A stretch of DNA of 64,000 nt from Lacticaseibacillus daqingensis (GTDB lineage Bacteria; Bacillota; Bacilli; Lactobacillales; Lactobacillaceae). Under the pieces are notes generated by a model, which saw nothing but the letters and a program-made list of their open reading frames with translations, ran no database searches and had not been told where the DNA came from. Where the stretch lies: NCBI RefSeq assembly GCF_003946115.1, contig NZ_RHOH01000002.1, positions 372,001 through 436,000 on the forward strand. The letters are read 5' to 3'. Shown in pieces: positions 27,882-37,300 of the stretch (positions are counted from its first letter, which is position 1; every line of letters begins with the position of its first letter). The translations under genes and the position numbers were made by a program.

Positions 27882-29786
27882 TTACCAGATCGTAATGCGC
27901 TGATCCGGGGCCAGGTACATCCCATCGCCTGGTTGAACATCAAACGTCGTGTACCAGTCCGCCAGGTTTTGTGGCTGGACGTTGGCCCGAAGTTTTGCGG
28001 GCGCGTGAACGTCAACAGCGAGGAACATCTTCTGGAGCTCAAGGCGCGCCTTTTGCCGCCAGATGCGGCTCCAGTTGATGAAGAACTCGTGACCATCGTA
28101 ATCCGGCAGTGCCTTGGCGGTTTCCAGCGCCGCGGCCAGGCCGCCGGCATCCGCGATGTTTTCGGATACGATCAGCTTGCCGTTGGCCTTCCCGGCTTCG
28201 GTTTCACGCCCATCGAACTGATCGATCATGGCCTGAGTCAATTCCTTGAAGTGTGCGTAGTCGGCATCTTGCCACCAGTTGTTCATGTTGCCGAACTCAT
28301 CGAACTGCGCCCCATTGTTGTCAAACCCGTGCGAAATTTCGTGCGCGATGACCGCGCCGATCCCACCAAGGTTCTGACTTGCGGTTTGATCCAGCGCGTA
28401 AAATGGCGCCTGCAGGATGGCCGCTGGGAAGGTGATGTCGTTACGCGATGGGTCGTAGCACGCGTTGACCAGGTGGCCTGGCATCGCCCATTCCGTGCGG
28501 TCGACCGGTTTGGTCAGCTTGACGAGGTTGTCGGCGTGGCGAATCTGGGCCAGTGTGATGACGGTGGTCAACAGGTCCGCCTCAGCAGGCACCTTCAGTT
28601 GCGCGAAGATAGCATGCGCCTGGTCTGGGTAGCCCATCTTCAGCACCATCTTGTCCAACTTGATGATGGCCTTGTCCTTGGTTGGCTGCGACAGCCAGTC
28701 CGAGTTGGCCAGTCGGCGCTTGTAGGTGGCGATCATTTTTTCCACCAAGGCGGTCACATCGGCTTTGGCGGTTTCACCGAAGTAGGTCTTGCCGTAGTAG
28801 ATCCCGACCGGCTCCGCGTAGAAGCTGTTGGCCAACCGATAGGCGTGCTTGGGCTGGCTTGGCGCTTCAGGGCTGCCGGACAGCGCGCGGCTGTACGTGC
28901 CCCCAAGTTGCCGCAGGGATTCGCTGAGGTAACTCGTTGAATCCAGGAGCTCCAGAACGTAGGCCCAGTGCTTGTATGCAGGGAAAGTCTCAGCGTTGAA
29001 CAGCGTCGTGAATTCCTTCAAGAAGCGTGGGTCACCCACGATGACCGTCTCCGGCTTGGCGGGTAGCGTGGCTGCCGTGAAGCCAGCGAAGTCGAAGTCC
29101 CCCAGCTGAGCCGCCACTTCATCGAACGATTGCGGGTTATACGCTTTCGGATAGTCGGCCCACTCTTCGGAACTTTTGACATGCTTGGCGATCTCGGCAT
29201 CAAACGCTAACGTATCAGCTAAGTACGCGGCCTGGTCGGCGGCGCTGAGGTCGGTTTGGGCCAGGACCTGCTTTGCCATGTCTGTCCAGATCGCAAGCAG
29301 GTGCTGGCCCTGCTCGTTGTCTGCTGCGTAGTAGGTCGTGTCGGGCAAAATGGTGCTTGGGCCGGTCAGCGAGTACTTGTTCACGCTAGTATCCTTCATG
29401 TCGGGATCAACGCTCCCCCGGAACGGGAACGGGAACAAGGCGGTGGCCAAATCCGCGGCCTGCGCATTGAACGCTACCAGGTCGCTGACTGCGGCCAGCG
29501 GTGCTAACCGCTCCAGCGCCGGCTGGATGCCAGCCGCATCGCGAGCGGTGAAGTCAGCTGCGCGCTTGTACAGCTTGGTGGCTTCTTCGAAATACGCGTC
29601 CGGTGCGGGCTTTGTCCCCGCCGCAACGGCGGCAAAGTCGGCCATCAGCTTGTCTTCAACATCATCGGCAAGGTCGGAGAATCCCCCAGTGCGGGACTTG
29701 TCTGGCGCGATCACCGCGGTTTTTTCCCATTCGCCGTTAACGGCGTCGTATAGATCATCTTGATAACGTGGTGTTGTTTCTGCCAT
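27882..29786 (-). CDS. pepO: PepO, M13-family endopeptidase
   Basis: A 634-residue neprilysin-type zinc metallopeptidase. The zinc motif HEISH is near residue 482 and the third ligand lies in ENIADAGGL; the C-terminal Trp typical of the family is the last residue. There is no signal peptide, so it is probably cytoplasmic, degrading imported oligopeptides as in other lactic acid bacteria. The ATG at 29786 (MAETTPRYQDDLYDAVNGEW) has AAAGGGG 6 nt upstream; about 40 further in-frame codons upstream have no family match. Single-gene unit. Confidence 0.95.
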   Translation of the reverse strand: MAETTPRYQDDLYDAVNGEWEKTAVIAPDKSRTGGFSDLADDVEDKLMADFAAVAAGTKPAPDAYFEEATKLYKRAADFTARDAAGIQPALERLAPLAAVSDLVAFNAQAADLATALFPFPFRGSVDPDMKDTSVNKYSLTGPSTILPDTTYYAADNEQGQHLLAIWTDMAKQVLAQTDLSAADQAAYLADTLAFDAEIAKHVKSSEEWADYPKAYNPQSFDEVAAQLGDFDFAGFTAATLPAKPETVIVGDPRFLKEFTTLFNAETFPAYKHWAYVLELLDSTSYLSESLRQLGGTYSRALSGSPEAPSQPKHAYRLANSFYAEPVGIYYGKTYFGETAKADVTALVEKMIATYKRRLANSDWLSQPTKDKAIIKLDKMVLKMGYPDQAHAIFAQLKVPAEADLLTTVITLAQIRHADNLVKLTKPVDRTEWAMPGHLVNACYDPSRNDITFPAAILQAPFYALDQTASQNLGGIGAVIAHEISHGFDNNGAQFDEFGNMNNWWQDADYAHFKELTQAMIDQFDGRETEAGKANGKLIVSENIADAGGLAAALETAKALPDYDGHEFFINWSRIWRQKARLELQKMFLAVDVHAPAKLRANVQPQNLADWYTTFDVQPGDGMYLAPDQRITIW

Positions 29787-29926
29787 GTGTTTCCCCTTTC
29801 GCCGGCGACTCTCACCGGACTTTAATATGACTATCATTGTAGCGCAACCTCTGACGGTTTGCACCCCCAGTTCTGCAAGTATCGCATGCGTGCCCAGATG
29901 CGACAAGTGGCGGCGCGCTAGCGCCC

Positions 29927-29949
29927 AAAAAAACCGGGCCTTGGCCCGG
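29927..29949 (-). terminator. Terminator of the small gene at 29975
   Basis: Minus strand: CCGGGCC-AA-GGCCCGG followed by TTTTTTT. Located 25 nt after the stop of the 75-residue gene. Confidence 0.88.
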
Positions 29950-29974
29950 TTCGGTGTGCGGTGTTAGTTGGGAG

Positions 29975-30202
29975 TCAGGCCCAGGCAATCTTGGCAATCG
30001 CGTACTCTTGGATGCGCTTTGGCCCCTTCTTCGTGTTAATCATGACCGTGCTACGTTCCTGATACGGTTTGACCGTCCCGGGGACGATCGCATCGACCGT
30101 GCCATGCAACCGTTTGCGGTCAATCGTGTGGATCAGCACCTCGCGTTTCGTGAGTAAAGCATCCTCCAGTAAGCCAATGATCTCAGTGGTGCGTTGCGCC
30201 AT
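29975..30202 (-). CDS. Small conserved-looking protein of unknown function
   Basis: A 75-residue basic protein that I do not recognise. It is supported as a real gene by a full AGGAGG Shine-Dalgarno about 8 nt before the ATG, by a proper terminator at 29927-29949, and by normal codon use. A short helix (TEIIGLLEDALL) is followed by alternating beta-like strands (REVLIHTID, GTVDAIVPG, STVMINTKK, IQEYAIAKI). That pattern could suit an Sm-like or other small RNA-binding barrel, but this is speculation. No signal peptide or membrane segment. It lies between pepO and a 2-hydroxyacid dehydrogenase with no operon link that suggests a role. Confidence 0.75.
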   Translation of the reverse strand: MAQRTTEIIGLLEDALLTKREVLIHTIDRKRLHGTVDAIVPGTVKPYQERSTVMINTKKGPKRIQEYAIAKIAWA

Positions 30203-30269
30203 GAGCAGTACCTCCTTTTGTTTGCTGAAACCGATTACACCCTCAGTATAACGGACGCGGCGTCAAAAA

Positions 30270-31202
30270 TCAGTAGCCTGCCGCTAGGTCCACCTGATTC
30301 TTAAGAATTGTCCCTGTCGCTTCAAGGCTGAGCAGGTTAGGCCAAAAAATTTCAAAGACGGCCTGCCGCAAATGGGGCACGGTGCCGGAAATGTGCGGGG
30401 TGATCAGGACGTTGGGCTGTTGCCACAAGGCGGAATCATCAGGCAGTGGTTCCTGTTCAAAGACATCCAATGCGGCCCCGCTCACGCGCCCGTCAGCTAG
30501 TGCGGCCAGTAGCTCATCCGTTGCCACGGACGGCCCCCGGCCCACGTTGATGAATAGCGGTTGGGCCATGGGCTGTGAAAAGAAGTCGTGGTCGAAGTAA
30601 TGGGTGGTCTGCGCCGTCAGGGGCATAATGTTGACCAGCACCCGGGCCTGCGCCACTTCCCCGCCCGCTTGCGGCGTCGTGTACACTGCAGCGAACGGTG
30701 CGACCGCGACCCCGCGGCGGCTGACGCCAACCACGCGCATGCCTTGTGTCGCCAAAGCCTGGGCGATGGCCTGGCCAACGTGGCCCGTCCCGTAAACGAT
30801 TGCTGTTTCCCCTGTCAGCGTGAATTGACGGGCGCGCCGGTCGGCATTGTCCCAGGTCTTGGCGATCGGGAACAGGCCGCGGGCAAAGGCCAGCGTGGCC
30901 GCAAGTGTCGATTGTGCGATGGGCACAGCGTGAATGCCGCTGGTGTTGGCGAGGATCGTCCCTTGTGCCGCCAACTGGGCGAGCGGTAAGTAATCGACGC
31001 CGGCTGAGACGGTTTGGATGAAGCGCACTCGGTTGGGCCCGGCAAGGATTGCGGCGGCGGTGTCATCCCAGCCGAGAATGACGTCGATCGTCGGCGCCAT
31101 GCTGGCGGTATAGTCAGACTTCGTGATGAAGTGCAGTTGCGGGTGTTCGGCCAGCTGGGCATCGATGCCGTCAGGTAGGCCAAAGCGCGTCAAGATATTC
31201 AA
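30270..31202 (-). CDS. D-isomer-specific 2-hydroxyacid dehydrogenase
   Basis: A 310-residue NAD(P)-dependent oxidoreductase. The dinucleotide-binding loop is YGTGHVGQAI (near residue 139); the catalytic region shows NVGRGPSVATDEL, the DVFEQEPLP motif and the His in TPHISG. The N-terminal catalytic domain is short and unlike D-lactate dehydrogenase; the protein is nearer the glyoxylate/hydroxypyruvate reductase-like branch, so substrate is uncertain. The TTG at 31202 has GGAGG 7 nt upstream. Confidence 0.88.
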   Translation of the reverse strand: MNILTRFGLPDGIDAQLAEHPQLHFITKSDYTASMAPTIDVILGWDDTAAAILAGPNRVRFIQTVSAGVDYLPLAQLAAQGTILANTSGIHAVPIAQSTLAATLAFARGLFPIAKTWDNADRRARQFTLTGETAIVYGTGHVGQAIAQALATQGMRVVGVSRRGVAVAPFAAVYTTPQAGGEVAQARVLVNIMPLTAQTTHYFDHDFFSQPMAQPLFINVGRGPSVATDELLAALADGRVSGAALDVFEQEPLPDDSALWQQPNVLITPHISGTVPHLRQAVFEIFWPNLLSLEATGTILKNQVDLAAGY

Positions 31203-31221
31203 GAAATCACCTCCACTTTCT

Positions 31222-31251
31222 ATTGTAGGCCAAAGCAGGGTGCGAACCCAA
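31222..31251 (-). promoter_or_regulatory. 2-hydroxyacid dehydrogenase promoter
   Basis: On the minus strand: -35 TTGGGT (31251-31246), 18-nt spacer, -10 TACAAT (31227-31222). Confidence 0.5.
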
Positions 31252-31317
31252 CCCTTGCGTCTGGGTCAGCCACGACTAGTGGTTGGCGCGACAACCTGTC
31301 GGGAGATGCACACCAGC

Positions 31318-31352
31318 AAAAAAGTCGCCAATCACGACTTGTGACTGGCGAC
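31318..31352 (-). terminator. Terminator of the lysA-symporter operon
   Basis: Minus strand: GTCGCCA pairs with TGGCGAC with an inner TCAC/GTGA, followed by TTTTTT. It lies 31 nt beyond the symporter stop. Confidence 0.88.
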
Positions 31353-31382
31353 ACCAATGCGAATGACTAAGGTTGGTATTGA

Positions 31383-32663
31383 TTAATGGGCAGAGGGGTT
31401 GTCGGGGGTGGCATTCCCCTGACCGCTCGGCCCTTGTTGGGCCTGCCGGCCTTCAACGAGGCGGGCGACAACCATCGAACTTGCGAGGTTCCCCGTTGAG
31501 TTGAGCAGCGTGGCAGGGACATCGATAATCGTCGAGATGACCAAAATTAGCGGAATTGCGTTGGTGGGGAAACCAAACATGGTCACGATCAAAGTTTCGG
31601 CGATCATGCCACCCACTGGCACGGCCCCCATCACGGCACCAACGAAGAAGCCGCCTGCGATGATCAGCAGCATGTTCATGGGGCTGGTGATGTCGCGGCC
31701 AAATAAGAGGAATAAAAAGGCCACCTTGAAGACCCCGCCAATGGCCGACCCGTCTTTGTGAATATTCGCCCCTAGCGGAATGACCGTGTCCACGATGTCA
31801 TCCGGGAGCCCCATTGCCTTGGCGGCAGTCAGGTTAGCAGGAATTGACGCGGCCGAAGAGCTGGTGGCGATCGCCGTGATCGCCGGGACGCTGACATGCC
31901 GCCAGTAGTTGCGTACCCCACCGCGACCACCCGCGATCGCGGCATAGGCGGTCAGAACGATGAAGAAGTAAATCGCAGCTAGGGCGAGGTAAAGCACAAA
32001 GGCGCGCAAGTAGCCGCCAACGATTTGACTTCCAAGGCTGCCAACAACGCTGGCGAAGTAGCAGGCTAACCCGATCGGCGCATACTTCATGATGTAATGA
32101 ACCACCTTAAGCACCACCGCGTTCCCGGATTGCAGGAACTGGCGGAATGCTTCACCGCGCGCCCCACTGGCAGAGGTGGCAATGCCAACGAAAAGCGAAA
32201 AGACGATCATGGCCATCATGTTGGACTTCGACAGGAGTTTGGTGAAGTCGTCAACAGTGAACAGCTCCACTAAGCGCTGGAGTATGGGGATGTTGGATTG
32301 TTCGGCCTGAACGTGGCCCATAGTCGCCTTGAGGGCGGCCACATCACCGGGCTGAATGAGCGGAAACAGGCGCACGCCGCAGTAGCCGATCAGTGTCGCG
32401 ATCGCGGCGGTGCCTAGGAACACCAAGACGGTGGCGCTCAGAATTTTACCGAGCCGGGCCTTGTTCCCCATTGCGCCAACCGCGCTGGTGATGGAAAAGA
32501 AGATCAGCGGAATCAAAATCATGTACATCAGGTTCAGGAACAACTCGCCGAACGGTTGCAAAATGGTGGCTTTGGGGCCCACCACTGCGCCGATAATGCC
32601 ACCGATCACCACCCCACCGAGGAGCAGAAACGTTTCTTGGTAATGTTGCCAAAGATTTTTCAT
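31383..32663 (-). CDS. Dicarboxylate/amino acid:cation symporter (DAACS family)
   Basis: A 426-residue polytopic membrane protein of the glutamate-transporter-like fold. It has an N-terminal LLLGGVVIGGIIGAVVGP helix and a C-terminal core with two re-entrant loops. The first is SSSAASIP, where classic members have SSSA-T-LP. The cation/substrate motif NMDGT of classic members reads HKDGS (in GANIHKDGSAIGG), so its substrate or coupling ion may differ. It starts 4 nt after the lysA stop (ATG at 32663, GAGG upstream), so it is co-transcribed with lysA under the lysine riboswitch. A role in moving lysine, a lysine precursor or aspartate is therefore plausible but inferred from context. Confidence 0.88.
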   Translation of the reverse strand: MKNLWQHYQETFLLLGGVVIGGIIGAVVGPKATILQPFGELFLNLMYMILIPLIFFSITSAVGAMGNKARLGKILSATVLVFLGTAAIATLIGYCGVRLFPLIQPGDVAALKATMGHVQAEQSNIPILQRLVELFTVDDFTKLLSKSNMMAMIVFSLFVGIATSASGARGEAFRQFLQSGNAVVLKVVHYIMKYAPIGLACYFASVVGSLGSQIVGGYLRAFVLYLALAAIYFFIVLTAYAAIAGGRGGVRNYWRHVSVPAITAIATSSSAASIPANLTAAKAMGLPDDIVDTVIPLGANIHKDGSAIGGVFKVAFLFLLFGRDITSPMNMLLIIAGGFFVGAVMGAVPVGGMIAETLIVTMFGFPTNAIPLILVISTIIDVPATLLNSTGNLASSMVVARLVEGRQAQQGPSGQGNATPDNPSAH

Positions 32664-32667
32664 GGGC

Positions 32668-33963
32668 CTAGTCCTCACTGTAACGCAAGTCGTTTTGCGT
32701 CAAATCAGCGTAGGATTCGCGGCGCACCACGAGTTTCGCCTGCCCATTTTCGACAAAGACAACCGCCGGCCGCGGGTTCCGGTTGTAGTTGGAGGCCATC
32801 GTGTAGCCGTACGCGCCCGTGGCAAGCACGGCAATCACATCCCCTGGCGCAGTCGCCGGTAACGGGGCCGCATCGATGAGGATGTCGCCGGATTCACAGT
32901 ACTTCCCCACGAGGTGCACGGTTTCGGTCGCCGGGGCCAGGGGTGTGGCGGCCTTGACCGCCTCATACGGCGCTTGATACAGCGCCGGGCGGATGTTGTC
33001 CCCCATCCCGCCATCAACAGCCACGTAAGGGCGCAGACCGGGCACCGCTTTACGGCTCCCCACGGCATACAGCTGATGGCCGGCCTCACCGACGATCGAG
33101 CGGCCGGGCTCGATCCAGATCGCCGGCAACGCGAATGGTAGCTCTGCGGCTTTGGCCGTTTGAATGATGGCCCGGACGAATTCTGCGGCTGGCAGGGGAT
33201 CATCGGCGTCGGTGTAACGAATCCCAAAACCACCGCCGACATTGAGCACCTGTGGCGTGAAGCCAAGGGTCTCGTGCCAATCGCACAGGGTTTCCAGGAG
33301 TTTTTGGGTCGCACCCACGAACCCAGCCACTTCAAAGATCTGGCTCCCGATGTGCGCGTGAATCCCCAACAGGTTTAACTGCGGCGCGGCCAAGATGGCT
33401 TTGGCTGCCGCCATCGCCTGCCCGGACGCGAGGTCGAAGCCGAACTTGCTGTCGACCTGCCCGGTTTGATCGTAGGCGTGGGTGTGCGCGCTGATGCCTG
33501 GCGCGACCCGCAGAATCACATCTTGACGCTGGGTCGGGGTGGCGGCCAGCAGGGATTGCAACAAGCTGATTTCGTCAAAATTGTCCACGATAATGGTCCC
33601 AACGTGATGCGTCAGCGCCATTTCGAGTTCCGCTTGCGATTTGTTGTTGCCGTGAAACGCGACGTCTGCCATCGGAAAGTGGGCCTGAACGGCCGTGTAA
33701 AGTTCGCCGCCAGACACCACGTCGATATGGGCACCTTCTTGAGCTGCCACTTGGTACATGGCGACCGTGGCAAAAGCCTTGCTGGCGTAGCTCACGGCAT
33801 AGGCGACGTGTTCAGCCTCGAAAACTTGCTTGAAACGGCGGATCTGTGTGCGGATCTGGCCAACGTCGTACACGTAAAGCGGTGTTTGGAATTCCTGGGC
33901 AAGCGCCAAGGCGTCGGCGCCGCCAATGGTCAAGTGCCCTTGGGTGTTCGTGGTAATGGTCAT
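32668..33963 (-). CDS. lysA: LysA, diaminopimelate decarboxylase
   Basis: A 431-residue fold-type III PLP enzyme converting meso-diaminopimelate to lysine. The PLP lysine lies in AVSYASKAF (about residue 63), the glycine-rich phosphate loop in LNVGGGFGIRY, and the catalytic Cys region in GKYCESGDIL. ATG at 33963 has AGGAGG 9 nt upstream; a longer open frame would run back through the riboswitch terminator. The leader carries a lysine riboswitch, so expression should fall when lysine is plentiful. Confidence 0.97.
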   Translation of the reverse strand: MTITTNTQGHLTIGGADALALAQEFQTPLYVYDVGQIRTQIRRFKQVFEAEHVAYAVSYASKAFATVAMYQVAAQEGAHIDVVSGGELYTAVQAHFPMADVAFHGNNKSQAELEMALTHHVGTIIVDNFDEISLLQSLLAATPTQRQDVILRVAPGISAHTHAYDQTGQVDSKFGFDLASGQAMAAAKAILAAPQLNLLGIHAHIGSQIFEVAGFVGATQKLLETLCDWHETLGFTPQVLNVGGGFGIRYTDADDPLPAAEFVRAIIQTAKAAELPFALPAIWIEPGRSIVGEAGHQLYAVGSRKAVPGLRPYVAVDGGMGDNIRPALYQAPYEAVKAATPLAPATETVHLVGKYCESGDILIDAAPLPATAPGDVIAVLATGAYGYTMASNYNRNPRPAVVFVENGQAKLVVRRESYADLTQNDLRYSED

Positions 33964-34003
33964 GAAAAATCTCCTCCTAAATGGTGGGGGTGATTCGATT
34001 GAT

Positions 34004-34052
34004 AAAAAAATGGGGCCATTTTGTTTGACGACAGCCAAACAAAATGGTCCCA
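34004..34052 (-). terminator. Riboswitch expression-platform terminator before lysA
   Basis: Minus strand: GGGACCATTTTGTTTGGCTG-type arm (complement of 34033-34052) pairs with its partner ending GGCCCCA, followed by TTTTTTT at 34010-34004. It lies between the L-box aptamer and the lysA Shine-Dalgarno. Confidence 0.9.
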
Positions 34053-34065
34053 ATCGGATCAATGC

Positions 34066-34236
34066 TTGAATAGCGCCCCGTCTATTGACGACAGTCCAGT
34101 CGCTATTCACGCCTGGCCCAACTCCCCTCGCGCAACACCTGTGGTGGAGAATTTCGGCGACCGCCCCGTTCGCAATGCGTCATGGTAGTGTGAGCTACTC
34201 GACATCGTTACTCTTGTTGGTCGCAACCTCTATCAA
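34066..34236 (-). promoter_or_regulatory. Lysine riboswitch (L-box)
   Basis: The minus strand carries the conserved pieces in order: GATAGAGGTTGCGA, CAAGAGTAAC, GGTCGCCGAA, GTTGGGCCAGG, GGACTGTC and GGGGCGCTATTC, followed by a terminator. These match the lysine aptamer core (AGAGGUGCGA...AAGAGUA...GUCGCCGAA...GGCUGUC). The aptamer has one extra U in the first block. It sits in front of lysA, the expected target; lysine binding should favour the terminator at 34004-34052. Confidence 0.93.
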
Positions 34237-34242
34237 AGATTT

Positions 34243-34271
34243 ACTCTAATTGATTTATTAATTATTGTCAA
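34243..34271 (-). promoter_or_regulatory. lysA operon promoter
   Basis: On the minus strand: -35 TTGACA (34271-34266), 17-nt AT-rich spacer, -10 TAGAGT (34248-34243), immediately upstream of the aptamer. Confidence 0.8.
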
Positions 34272-34315
34272 TCGTTTTCTCATCGCCGTCACCTGAAACG
34301 ATTATTGAGCACAGT

Positions 34316-34343
34316 AAAAGCCGGTGCGCCTTGACACCGGCTT
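34316..34343 (-). terminator. Terminator of the adhesin gene
   Basis: Minus strand: AAGCCGGTG pairs with CACCGGCTT around an 8-10 nt loop, followed by a short T-run (TTTTA). It separates the adhesin gene from the lysA promoter. Confidence 0.75.
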
Positions 34344-34374
34344 CGTGCTGCCATTGTGGGGTGAGCGTGTGAGA

Positions 34375-37300
34375 CTACTGTTTCTTTCGCCGCCGCCCCA
34401 CGAGGCCGAATAGGCTGAGTGAACTGAGGAGAAGGAGCCAGCCCAGGCCAACGATCCCGACGGTGCTACGCTCGCCGGTTTGCGGCAAAGCCCGCTGAGT
34501 GGTCGGTTTGTCTGAGGTTGACTGGTCGTTGGCCGGTGAGGTCGGTTGCTTGACCTCGGGGTCACCTGCTGGTGTGGCTGCGTAAGTCAGCGTCGCCACC
34601 TGATCCGCGGCTTCGGCGTCGATGGTTTGACTCGGAATGCCTGGGCTTGTCGCGATAAACCCATCAATTGCAGGTGCCGGCACAGCGTCAAACGTTGGCG
34701 TGACGGCCGCCCACGGACTATACGTGACGACTGGTTCACCGCTGGCTGGATAGTCGATGGTGGCGCTCCGGGTGAACGTAATGGTTTGGGTCGTGGTTGG
34801 CCGTAGCGCGCGACCGGTCGCGGCCTCCAGATAGGCAATCGTTCGCGTGATGACGCGAATCAGTGTAGCGGTATCCACGCCTGCCGGGTAGCGTGGGCTG
34901 TCTGGATCGGCCGGATTCACGCTGGTGCCAGCGTCCTGAGGGGCATCGGGACTCACCGTGATACGGCTTGGGTAGTAGTGAACCACAATCGTCAGATCTG
35001 GCGACTCGGCTTCAATCGTTGTTGCTGCAACTGCCGGTGCGAGTGTGAACCGCGCGGGTACGGTTGGGTGGGTAACCGCATCAAAAGTGTTGGTGGTGCT
35101 GGCAACCCAGTCGCCATACGTCACAACGGCTTGGCCGGCGGCGTTGAACGCGATCGTGGCCTGACGCGTGAATCGCCGTGTTTCGACGACCGGCGCCGCG
35201 ACGGCCTGGCTGGGGTTGTCGGCGTCAACGTATTGAATCGTGCGGGTGACGCTTTGATTCAAATCTACGGTGGTCACCCCTGAGGGCGCCTTAGGGCCTT
35301 CTGGGTCATCTGGAATCAGCGGTTGACCCGGAGTGAATGGTTGATCCGGGGTGACCGCATAGGTGGTGGCGTAGTACTTCACGATCGTGGTGAGATCTTC
35401 GTCTGTGGCCGTGACTGTCGCTTCGGCTGTGGCGGCTTCAAGGGCAAACTTGTCCGCAATAATCGGCGTCGTCACCGTCGCAAAGGTTGCAGTGGTTTGC
35501 GGCTGCCAGTCGCCGTACTGAACGCGCCCTGTTCCGGTTGCGTCGTAAGTGACCGTTGCGGCGCGGGTGAAAGTCAACGTCTCCGTGTGCGGCGGCGCGA
35601 CGGTCACTGTTGAGTCCGCGGCATCAACGTAAGTGATGGTGCGCGTCACGGTTTGGTTCAAATCTGTTGCCGTCAGCCCATCTGGTGCTTTGGGGCTGTT
35701 CGTGTCGCCTGTGAGGATTGGTGTGCCGCCTTCAACGGGCTTGTCTGGCGTGATGGTGTACGTGGTGCCGTAGTAGTGCACGATGACCGTCAGATCGGCG
35801 GTATCTTCGGCCACAGTGACCGCGTTCACGGGTGGATCAAGCGTGAACATCGCGGAAACTGCCGGATGTGGGATAGCCGCGAAGATCGCGGTCGTCTCAG
35901 GTGCCCAGTCGCTATAGCGAACCGTCCCCACCCCAGCGGCATCGTAAGAAATTGTCGCGCTGCGGCTGAACCGCAGTGTCTGTGTTTGCGTTGCTGCGAC
36001 GGCTTTAGTTGGATCAGTCGCGTCAACGTAACTGATCGTTCGGGTCACCGTTTGGTTCAAGTCATCTGCCAATAAGCCGGCGGGCGCTTTGGGCCCGTCC
36101 TCGTCGCCTGGTATGATCGAATCGCCCTCTGTCAGCGGCTGATCCGGTGTCACCGTGTACGTGGTGCTGTAATAGTGAATGATCGATGGGATATCGCTTG
36201 CCTCAGCGCTCACGCTTGTCGCCGGAACATCGGGGGCAAGGGTGAACATGTCAGGGACAACGGGGTTCACCACGGTTGCAAACGTGTCGGTTGTTTCTGC
36301 CACCCAATCCCCATACACCACGGTGCCAGCCTTGGTGACTGGATCATAGGTGAGTGTTGCCTTGCGGCTGAAGTGTAACGCCTCGCTTTTGGCTGCAGCG
36401 ACAGCTTGGGTGGCATCGGCCGCGGCCACATAGGCAATTGTGCGCGTCACGGTTTGATTCAAGTCATCCGCCAACAAGCCAGCAGGTGCCTTAGGACCGT
36501 CTTCGTCACCGTCGATCACCGAGGTGCCTGGGGCGACCGGGGCCTCTGGCGTGATTTCGTAGGTGGTCGCGTAATACTTCACGACTTCGTCAAGATCCGC
36601 AGCTGTCGCGGTGACTGACACTGCCACAACTTCAGAGTTAAGCGCGAACTTGTTCTCAATCGGCGGATTCGCAACCGCGGTAAATGTATCACTTGTGGTG
36701 GGTTGCCATTCGGCGTACTGAACGGTGCCGTTACCCGCTGCGTCATAGGTAATGATTGCTTGACGGGTGAAGGTTAGCGTCTCAGTGTGCGCTGTGGCAA
36801 CCGTGATTGCTGGGTCTGCGGCATCCACATAATTGATGGTGCGCGTGACGGTTTGATTCAGGTCATCGGCCGTTAAGCCGGCTGGGGCTTTCGGGCCGTT
36901 GACATCACCCGGGATGACCGGGTCATTTTCGGTTAATGGCTGGTCTGGCGTCACCGTGTACGTGGTGCTGTAGTAGTGGACGGTGATTGGTGGCAGGTCT
37001 TCATCCTCGGCGGCTACCGTCGCTTCGGGAACATCGTTGTCGCGCGTGAACATATCAGCCACCTTCGGGTTTGTCACGGTGGCAAACGTATCGGTTGTGG
37101 TCGCGGTCCAATTCCCATACACGACCGTTCCGGCCTTGGTGACCGGATCGTAGGTGATGGTTGCACTGCGGGTGAAAGCTAGCGTCTGGGTCTGCGGCGA
37201 TGCCACTGATTTGCTTGGGTCTGTGCCGTCGACATACGCAATTGTGCGACTCACCGTTTGGTTCAAGTCGCTTGCCGTTAAGCCGGCGGGCGCCTGAGGG

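Noticed and set aside
33964-34110. N-terminal extension of lysA through its leader
   Set aside because: The extension would read the riboswitch terminator hairpin as protein; the ATG at 33963 with AGGAGG fits LysA length.
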